Positions 1 through 5,115 of a stretch of 5,115 bases of DNA are shown here, one piece after another. The position numbers and the translations under genes were made by a program. The notes below the pieces were generated by a model. That model made no database searches. It saw nothing but the letters and a program-made list of their open reading frames with translations, and was not told the origin of the DNA. The number at the start of each line of letters is the position of its first letter. The first letter of the stretch is position 1. Origin of the DNA: a bacterium (GTDB lineage: Bacteria > JAJRZV01); assembly GCA_024275095.1 (NCBI GenBank), contig JAJRZV010000109.1:1-5115 (forward strand), given 5' to 3'.

Positions 1-141
1 GACCCAATCTCGGGGTATCAGTGCTTGCGAGCGAATCTCCTGCAACGCGGGAGGCGAGCAAAGCAACCTACACCCACCGCCGGTAAAACCCCGGCCTTGA
101 ACCCCGAATGTCAAATGTTGAGACCAGACCCCGGAATTTCG
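1..141. repeat. Left copy of a 141-bp terminal inverted repeat
   Basis: This block is the exact reverse complement of 4975-5115 over all 141 bases; the match stops at 142 (a here, where the other copy predicts c). It contains a short hairpin (79-83 gccgg pairing with 91-95 ccggc around a 7-nt loop) and the string tcaaatgttgagacc. Repeats with similar wording flank REP-associated (RAYT, IS200/IS605-like) transposase genes in many environmental genomes; that link is from memory, not from a search. Frame 1 on the plus strand is open through the whole block and to a stop at 196-198, while frame 3 stops at 81-86, just inside the hairpin. The outer sequence could therefore be the 3' end of a transposase gene lying outside the window, but this is unproven. 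The repeat may extend beyond the window edge. Confidence 0.9.
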
Positions 142-205
142 ATTTTTGATTATACAAACCTCTGTCTTCTATCCTGTGGCGGAGAATGCAAAGAGTAATA
201 ATTAA

Positions 206-290
206 TGCCGAAGGGGGGAGTCGAACCCCCACGGGAATAACTCCCACCAGATCCTGAATCTGGCGCGTCTACCAATTCCGCCACTTCGGC
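206..290 (-). tRNA. tRNA-Leu (anticodon CAG)
   Basis: An 85-nt cloverleaf reads on the minus strand. The acceptor stem GCCGAAG (290-284) pairs with CTTCGGC, followed by discriminator A at 206. The D arm contains AATTGGTAGA. The anticodon stem CCAGA/TCTGG encloses loop TTCAGGA, giving anticodon CAG at 256-254, which reads CUG leucine codons. A long class II variable arm with stem GGGA/TCCC and a T arm GGGGG-TTCGACT-CCCCC follow. The long variable arm, A73 and CAG anticodon together identify leucine. CCA is not encoded (the next bases are TTA), so it must be added after transcription. The gene lies 40 nt downstream of the stress-protein stop codon on the same strand, so it may be co-transcribed or use its own promoter in the AT-rich gap. 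No clear terminator hairpin is visible between it and the left repeat. Confidence 0.97.
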
Positions 291-330
291 GCACACTTTA
301 TTTAAAATGTAAAGGGTGCATGTTTAAATA

Positions 331-1197
331 TCAAGTCTTAACCACGCATACAGGGACAAAGGTGTGCCTGAGTACTTTTTCTGTGATGTTCCCCCATAGC
401 CATTTAAGGATGCCTTTTCGCGTATGTGAGTTCATGAATATCATGCTCTGGTCGCTGGTTTCCGCAAAATCCACAATTTCGCGCTCTATATCTCCCTCTT
501 TACTGAAACGAACTTCAACTTTGACCTCGACTTTTGTTTTTTTACGGCGAAGTACAGAAGAGCAGCGTTTAAAAACACGTTCTTCAAGAGCGGTAAGTGT
601 TTCAGGAGGAATGTCTATGTCTCCTGTGGATACTACGTGAAAAAGGGTGATGGTTGAGCCGGTGTGCTCACTGATTTTTATTGCGAGGTCCAGTGCCTTG
701 AAAGATGGAGGTGTGAGGTCTGTGGGGACAAGTATTCTGTCAAATCTCGGAGTGCCGGCGTTTGGAGGGATTCCAAGTACGGGAATTGATGATGACTGGA
801 CAACACGTGAAAACGTGCTGCCGGTAAATAGAGACTCCAGTGCTCCTGCTCCTTTCACTCCCAGAATAATAAGACGTGCTCCTTCTTTTTGACTCTCTTC
901 CACAATGGCTTCCCAGGAGCGTCCTTCCAGCACCCGGCTGTTAGAACGCAGGCCTTTGTCTCTCGCTCTTTTTACGTACTGTAAAAGTTTTTCATTGATT
1001 TCAATTGCTCGTTCCTGTTTGGCTTTTTCAATCAGTTCTTCGTCTATAAGCGGATGTTCCACAGGTACAAGCACGTGTCTTACCAGAAGTTCCGCGCCCA
1101 GCCTTTCAGCAAGAGCAAGAGCCCATTCAAAGGCTTCATCCGCAGGATGTGAGAAATCTGTTGACCACAGAATTTTTTTAAATTTCAGGGGCGGCAT
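331..1197 (-). CDS. Universal stress protein with two tandem UspA domains
   Basis: A 288-residue soluble protein, the usual size for a tandem Usp. Domain 1 covers about residues 6-143 and domain 2 about 152-288; each begins with the Usp strand signature (ILWSTDFS with D14; ILVPTDLT with D160). Domain 1 has the complete nucleotide-binding motif G-x2-G-x9-G-S/T (G113, G116, G126, S127), so it probably binds ATP. In domain 2 the same positions are N256, T259, G269 and N270, so nucleotide binding there is probably lost. Usp proteins act in the cytoplasm in stress survival and energy sensing; the specific role here is unknown. The ATG at 1197 is supported by a strong Shine-Dalgarno aaggaggt at 1209-1202 on the minus strand. 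A -10-like tatact lies about 30 nt further upstream but no good -35 was found. The gene is intact despite two T7 runs (plus strand), unlike the neighbouring pseudogene. Confidence 0.93.
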   Translation of the reverse strand: MPPLKFKKILWSTDFSHPADEAFEWALALAERLGAELLVRHVLVPVEHPLIDEELIEKAKQERAIEINEKLLQYVKRARDKGLRSNSRVLEGRSWEAIVEESQKEGARLIILGVKGAGALESLFTGSTFSRVVQSSSIPVLGIPPNAGTPRFDRILVPTDLTPPSFKALDLAIKISEHTGSTITLFHVVSTGDIDIPPETLTALEERVFKRCSSVLRRKKTKVEVKVEVRFSKEGDIEREIVDFAETSDQSMIFMNSHTRKGILKWLWGNITEKVLRHTFVPVCVVKT

Positions 1198-1301
1198 GTT
1201 GACCTCCTTCTTGCAAGGCCTTTTTTATTAAGTATAAATGAGCAATTAACATTAAACCAGCAAATGTTTTATACACTGTTGTAATTAAGGGGCTCACCGG
1301 A

Positions 1302-2490
1302 TTAAGCATGCTGGCGTTTTCGCAGATGTGTATAAAAGTTTAATGCTTTATCGTATAAAATCGTGAATGTTCCTGCAGCAAGTATCATTATGGCCCAGTG
1401 TCCGGGAATGACATATCGATTTTCTATCTACATGGATGGGCAGGTATATACCAATATTATACATCCATACCCAGAAAGGCAGGATCGTTTTGTTTATCTG
1501 GTTGCGAAAAATATAAAGTCCTGTGAGACCTGCAAGATTGATCAATATTATGGGAAATCTAAGGCACAATTCTATCAAAAAAGAAAGAGGATATTTAATG
1601 GGATACAATATAATATTTGTTTTTGAATTCTTTTTGTACTCCCATAATGATACGAACCAGGGGTGGCGGACACTGAATGGTAAGACAGCACAACCGCCCA
1701 AAATTATATCTTTTATTCGCAACATGATGACTTTGAAATAATATCCCGGATGATTTCTGATGAACTCTTTTGCTTCTTTCCTAAGGTTTTTTTCACATTC
1801 TTCGACCAGAACAGATGGTGAACACCGAGAAAAAGAGGATAGAAGAATACCGTAGGACGAAACAATGAAAACAAAGCCGTAAAGAAGCCCAGAAGAAGAA
1901 TAAAAGAATTTTTATTTTTTTCAAGATGTAGAACGAAACGTACAGGCCTGTAATGAGTGCCCATGCTGCAAACACATCACGATTGGCCAAGCAGGAAAAG
2001 AAGATATACAAAGGAAAAATTGCATATATAAAGGCTGCTGTCTTCGCTGCCCGCGGATAGCTGAATACAAAGAAAGCTATGCGAAAGATAAAAATAATCG
2101 TTAAACTGTCAAATACAATTTGTAAAATTTGCAAAGGAATGTACGATCTTGTTGATGTAATTTTCCATATTCCGGCTAATAGTACAGCGTAACCCCACGT
2201 GTCAGTAATCAAGGGTTTTTAAAGGGTCCTTTTTTAGGAAACTATTTTTGAGCATCCAGAAGTCAACATTGGCTTTAACTTTTTTGTTATAAGAAGCTGC
2301 TTTCTCTAAAAATGGGTGTCTAAAACCAAACCCCTGCCACTTGCGAGATTATCAGCAAGTTCATACAGTGTTAGCATTCTGCCAGTGTTGAAAAGTGTAT
2401 CATGAAAGAAATAAAGCCCTGCTATTCGCAGAATAATTCCTATTACTATGGTATAAAATAAAAAAACGCCGAAATGAATTTACTGCGCAT
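1302..2490 (-). pseudogene. Decayed GT39/PMT-like membrane glycosyltransferase, six frameshifts
   Basis: No single frame covers this region, but joined minus-strand pieces make one hydrophobic protein from ATG 2490-2488 to TAA 1304-1302. Frame changes fit one-base edits in A/T runs at plus positions 2460-2466 (needs +1), 2308-2312 (+1), 2216-2220 (-1), 1915-1921 (+1), 1787-1793 (+1) and 1420-1423 (-1). The repaired length is 1191 nt, exactly 397 codons including the stop, which supports the reconstruction. Recognisable pieces include an N-terminal membrane helix ending RIAGLYFFHD, then ITDTWGYAVLLAGIW, several membrane spans, SLFRPTVFFYPLFL, EFIRNHPGYYFKV and, near the C-terminus, RYVIPGHWAIMILAAG. 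This pattern resembles GT-C fold glycosyltransferases (GT39/ArnT-like), which transfer sugars from polyprenyl-phosphate donors on the outer face of the inner membrane. At about 396 residues it is short for that family. The region is clearly more AT-rich than its neighbours, suggesting relaxed selection or foreign origin. Family assignment is moderate; the broken state is strongly supported. Confidence 0.8.
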
Positions 2491-2635
2491 GTGTTATTTG
2501 TTTCTTCTGCGTGCATGAAAAAAATTTATCTTTGATTTCAGGGAAATGACAGGGTTTAAAATACACTTTTGGAGAGTTAAATAATATTTTCTTCAGTCAT
2601 ACTTTGAAGGCCAAAAACAGACAGGTGGGAAAATG

Positions 2636-2660
2636 TCACTGTGAGTGATACTATATAAAC
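2636..2660 (+). promoter_or_regulatory. Candidate promoter/operator of the MoxR-VWA operon
   Basis: A perfect 5-bp inverted repeat, tcact-gtg-agtga (2636-2648), is followed directly by an AT-rich -10-like stretch, tatata at 2652-2657. The first coding ATG is about 30 nt downstream, a suitable distance for a transcription start. No convincing -35 hexamer sits at the right spacing, which would fit an activated or repressed promoter with the palindrome as the protein site. The regulator is unknown, and a 5-bp arm could arise by chance. The rest of the divergent gap 2491-2685 shows nothing else I can support. Confidence 0.3.
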
Positions 2661-2685
2661 CTGTATATGTAATGAGGGGGAATTG

Positions 2686-3582
2686 ATGAGCGAGATAGAA
2701 AAAATCAAAGAACAACTGAAAACAGCGGATTACATTGCAGATGACAGAATCGCTACAGCGGTATTTCTGCTGAGAGAACTGAAAAAGCCGCTTATTGTTG
2801 AAGGGCCTCCGGGGGCGGGAAAAACAGAACTGGGTAAGGCTCTCGCCCGTATTGAGAATGCAGAACTGATCAGACTCCAGTGCTACGAAGGTCTTGATGT
2901 AAACCATGCAGTGTACGAGTGGGAGTATTCCAAACAGATGCTGTATGTGCAGATGCTACGCAGTAAGATAGATAGTCTTGTAAAAGACGCAGGGACACTG
3001 AATGAAGCATTGAAAATCCTCGAGAGAGAGGGGATTTCGTTTTTCTCCGAGAAATTTCTTGTAAGAAGGCCATTGTTGCGAGCCATTACAGGATCAGGAA
3101 CTGCCGTACTTCTTGTAGATGAGATTGATAGAGCTGATGAGGAGTTTGAAGCGTTTTTGCTGGAACTGCTCAGCGACTGGCAGATTACCATTCCGGAGAT
3201 CGGTACGGTGCATGCAGAGAGGCAACCATACGTGGTGATTACCAGCAATGCAGTAAGGGAACTTTCCGATGCACTTCGCCGCAGGGCCCTGCATCTTTTT
3301 CTGGATTTTCCTTCCATAGAACGTGAAAAAGAAATACTCATACTGCACGTTCCACAGATTGAAAATGAACTCGCTCAGCAGGTTGTAGAGTTCGTTGCTC
3401 AATTGAGAAAAGTGACCCTGAAGAAGCCGCCTTCTCCCAGTGAAACCATTGACTGGGCACGAGCTCTGACGCGCCTGGGCATAAGGGAATTAAATAAAGA
3501 GGTGGTTCGCAACACCATCTCCACACTCGTCAAGCATCCCCAGGATCTGAAGACACTGGAAAAGGAGGGCCATCTTCATTGA
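2686..3582 (+). CDS. MoxR-family AAA+ ATPase, CoxD-like
   Basis: A 298-residue cytoplasmic ATPase. Visible motifs: Walker A GPPGAGKT (residues 40-47), Walker B VLLVDEID (141-148, catalytic D145/E146), sensor 1 around TSN (186-188), and arginines R198-R200 as arginine-finger candidates. The LQCYEGLD stretch after Walker A and the C-terminal KPPSPSETIDWARAL segment are typical of the CoxD branch of MoxR proteins. Family members use ATP hydrolysis to remodel or mature partner proteins; CoxD is involved in maturing the active site of molybdenum CO dehydrogenase. Here the client is unknown. I chose ATG 2686, five nt after gaggggg (2674-2680); a TTG directly before it (2683) is possible and would add one residue. 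The stop TGA overlaps the TTG start of the VWA gene, so the two are an operon and probably act as one complex. Confidence 0.93.
   Translation: MSEIEKIKEQLKTADYIADDRIATAVFLLRELKKPLIVEGPPGAGKTELGKALARIENAELIRLQCYEGLDVNHAVYEWEYSKQMLYVQMLRSKIDSLVKDAGTLNEALKILEREGISFFSEKFLVRRPLLRAITGSGTAVLLVDEIDRADEEFEAFLLELLSDWQITIPEIGTVHAERQPYVVITSNAVRELSDALRRRALHLFLDFPSIEREKEILILHVPQIENELAQQVVEFVAQLRKVTLKKPPSPSETIDWARALTRLGIRELNKEVVRNTISTLVKHPQDLKTLEKEGHLH
3563..3569 (+). promoter_or_regulatory. Shine-Dalgarno site for the VWA gene
   Basis: The purine run aggaggg lies inside the last codons of the ATPase gene and ends 9 nt before the TTG at 3579. It supports that non-ATG start, which overlaps the upstream stop as TTGA. 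The next in-frame ATG (residue 14) lacks a comparable site and would remove conserved N-terminal sequence. The arrangement predicts translational coupling. Confidence 0.7.
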
Positions 3583-4955
3583 AGAGCCTGTTGCAGGTGG
3601 TACTTGAGTTTGCCCACATGCTCAGGCAATGGGGAATTGCTGTCGGTCCTGAACAGGTGGAAGATGCACTTCATGCACTCACTGTCACGGGCATTCACCA
3701 GCGAGAGATAGTCCGTAATGTGCTCAAAATGACGATGGTTGCGAAACGATGGGAGGAAGAGGTTTTTGACATGCTGTTTGAATTGCATTTCATGGGGATG
3801 GAGTTTCCCCCTTTACTGAGGGCCACAGGAGACACTTCCCCCGCCCTTGCATTTATACTCTTCGGAGACGAAAGGAAGTTTTTAGAGATACTTGAGCAGC
3901 TTGTGAATGCGGAAACACCACAGGGAGATCAACGCATGTTTGGGGCGTTTCTCTGGAGGGTGCTTACTGCGTCCGGACTCGCATCTGCACGTGATGAGCT
4001 TCGAGCTTTTCTCAACAGATTGCTGGAAGAGGGGAGTATATCCCGGGAAGAATTTGAAAAATTGCTGGAAGAAGGTAACACCCGTATTTCCAAGCTACGT
4101 GAAAAACTGAGACCTCTGATAGAAAAAATGCTTGTTGAAAAAGGTGTAATGCGGGACAGGAGAGTGAATTCCCTTGTGGAAAGGGAGTTTTACTCTCTTA
4201 GTGACGAGGAGTTGAATGAGTTGCGCCTTTTGTGTCGCCATCTGGGCAGACAATTGAGGACAGTGCTTTCTGCTGCACGCAAGCACAGCAGAAAGGGTGA
4301 CCTGGATGTGAGAAGAATGTTAAGGGAGAGCGAAGGTACAGATGGGGTGCCTTTCAAGCTCATTTACAGGCAACGGCGCATTAAAAAGCCCCGCCTTGTG
4401 ATTCTGGCGGATGTGTCCAGCTCCATGCGCCACAGCCTGGAATTTTTCCTGAGGATTCTGCACGCGGTCAGGGAGGAATTTTCATCTGTGAGGCTATTTA
4501 TCTTTGTTAATAGTTGCATGGAGGTTTCGTGGATACCCTGGGACAGAAATCCGCTGGATACGCTTGGACATCTCGCAGAAAAGGAAGGGTTTGACCTTTA
4601 TGCCTACACCAATTACGGGGCTTCACTGCAGTCATTCATGGAGAACTATGCCAGTGCACTCACACGGCGTACGAGCGTAATTTTCATAGGAGATGGCAGA
4701 TCCAATTATGCAGACCCCGGTGAGGAAGTAATGAAGCGCATGAGAGAAATTGTCAGACACATATACTGGCTCAACCCTGAGCCTGTGTACGGATGGGTGA
4801 CCGGGGACAGCGAGATGAAAACATTTATCAAATATGTGGATGGGGCGTATGTTGTACGGTCGCTCCAGGACATGTGGAACTTTGTGAGAGATCTGGTGCT
4901 TGGTAGAGGACAGACCAACGTAACTTTCCCGGAAGCTCTGGCGCTGAAGGGTTGA
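3579..4955 (+). CDS. VWA-domain protein, CoxE-like partner of the MoxR ATPase
   Basis: A 458-residue protein with no signal peptide or membrane segment, so probably cytoplasmic. The N-terminal part (about 5-75, including FAHMLRQWGIAVGPEQVEDA) matches the helical start of CoxE-type proteins. A charged, helix-prone middle (about 140-260, rich in E, K and R) precedes a C-terminal von Willebrand A domain (about 270-440). The metal-ion-dependent adhesion site is complete: D278-V-S280-S-S282, T344 and D372. The YWLNP motif (396-400) and the late YVDGAYVV segment are also typical of CoxE. In this family the VWA protein works with the co-encoded MoxR ATPase, probably binding the client and linking it to ATP-driven remodelling. 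Translation starts at TTG 3579, overlapping the ATPase stop by 4 nt. It is somewhat long for CoxE because of the middle region. The stop codon is 2 nt from the tandem repeat that borders the right terminal repeat. Confidence 0.9.
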   Translation: MKSLLQVVLEFAHMLRQWGIAVGPEQVEDALHALTVTGIHQREIVRNVLKMTMVAKRWEEEVFDMLFELHFMGMEFPPLLRATGDTSPALAFILFGDERKFLEILEQLVNAETPQGDQRMFGAFLWRVLTASGLASARDELRAFLNRLLEEGSISREEFEKLLEEGNTRISKLREKLRPLIEKMLVEKGVMRDRRVNSLVEREFYSLSDEELNELRLLCRHLGRQLRTVLSAARKHSRKGDLDVRRMLRESEGTDGVPFKLIYRQRRIKKPRLVILADVSSSMRHSLEFFLRILHAVREEFSSVRLFIFVNSCMEVSWIPWDRNPLDTLGHLAEKEGFDLYAYTNYGASLQSFMENYASALTRRTSVIFIGDGRSNYADPGEEVMKRMREIVRHIYWLNPEPVYGWVTGDSEMKTFIKYVDGAYVVRSLQDMWNFVRDLVLGRGQTNVTFPEALALKG

Positions 4956-4957
4956 GT

Positions 4958-4991
4958 CGAAATTCCGGGGTCTGCGAAATTCCGGGGTCTG
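4958..4991. repeat. 17-nt direct tandem repeat, two copies
   Basis: The unit cgaaattccggggtctg occurs at 4958-4974 and again, without change or spacer, at 4975-4991. The second copy is the inner edge of the right terminal repeat; the first lies just outside it and has no counterpart at the left end (where 142 onward is atttttgatt). A weaker third version (attcggggttc, 5007-5017) follows inside the repeat, so this edge looks like a small degenerate array. Confidence 0.95.
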
Positions 4992-5115
4992 GTCTCAACA
5001 TTTGACATTCGGGGTTCAAGGCCGGGGTTTTACCGGCGGTGGGTGTAGGTTGCTTTGCTCGCCTCCCGCGTTGCAGGAGATTCGCTCGCAAGCACTGATA
5101 CCCCGAGATTGGGTC
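4975..5115. repeat. Right copy of the 141-bp terminal inverted repeat
   Basis: Exact reverse complement of 1-141. It carries the hairpin gccgg (5021-5025) with ccggc (5033-5037) and a ttgaca string at 5002-5007. The two copies are oriented so that the cgaaattccgg edge faces inward at both ends. No terminator is visible between the VWA stop codon and this repeat; the hairpin stem is only 5 bp and has no T-tract after it. The repeat probably continues beyond the window edge. Confidence 0.9.

Noticed and set aside
320-1231. Three plus-strand ORFs opposite the stress-protein gene
   Set aside because: They are antisense frames of a gene with complete family motifs and a strong Shine-Dalgarno site; serine/arginine-rich composition is typical of shadows.
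1302-2490. Several separate small membrane proteins on the minus strand
   Set aside because: The pieces join in order into one protein after single-base homopolymer repairs with an exact codon total, and their sequence resembles successive parts of one glycosyltransferase.
2593-2907. Minus-strand ORF of 104 codons across the MoxR start
   Set aside because: Antisense to the Walker A region of a clear gene, with low-complexity composition and no recognisable domain; best explained as a shadow frame.
5021-5037. Hairpin after the VWA gene as a rho-independent terminator
   Set aside because: The stem is only 5 bp, its loop holds the only T-rich bases and no T-tract follows; it lies inside the repeat and occurs identically at the other end.
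4828-5091. Minus-strand ORF of 87 codons overlapping the end of the VWA gene and the right repeat
   Set aside because: Its N-terminal half is repeat sequence and the rest is antisense to a well-supported VWA domain; no ribosome-binding site or recognisable domain.
1-5115. CRISPR array or circular plasmid
   Set aside because: There are no regularly spaced repeats, and the terminal repeats are inverted, whereas a closed circle would give a direct terminal overlap.

Overview
The window looks like a complete short contig from a bacterial, probably environmental, genome. Both ends lie in the same 141-bp repeat, in opposite orientation (1-141 and 4975-5115, perfect match). The genes have bacterial features: good Shine-Dalgarno sites, a TTG start coupled to the upstream stop, and a tRNA without encoded CCA. 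No gene gives a firm taxonomic placement. Desulfobacterota or Nitrospirota would be compatible, but that is only a guess.

Layout. Left repeat (1-141). Minus strand: tRNA-Leu(CAG) (206-290), then a tandem-domain universal stress protein (331-1197), then the remains of a polytopic membrane glycosyltransferase, GT39/PMT-like (1302-2490). That gene is broken by six frame changes, each explained by one base gained or lost in an A/T homopolymer. All three minus-strand genes point left. A divergent intergenic region (2491-2685) carries a small palindrome next to a -10-like box. Plus strand: a two-gene operon, a MoxR/CoxD-type AAA+ ATPase (2686-3582) overlapping by 4 nt a CoxE-type VWA-domain protein (3579-4955). 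The right repeat begins 2 nt after the VWA stop codon, with a 17-nt tandem duplication at its edge.

How the genes work together. The ATPase and VWA protein form the classic MoxR-VWA pair, which in characterised cases remodels or activates a metalloenzyme or other partner (CoxD/CoxE act in CO dehydrogenase maturation). No client gene is in the window, because the repeat cuts off the downstream side. The stress protein and tRNA are unrelated housekeeping genes. The pseudogene is AT-rich and decaying.

I found no clearly new multi-gene system. The points most worth a second look are the inverted terminal repeats (mobile-element flanks and/or an assembly boundary), the homopolymer-only decay of the glycosyltransferase, and the orphan MoxR-VWA pair abutting the repeat.
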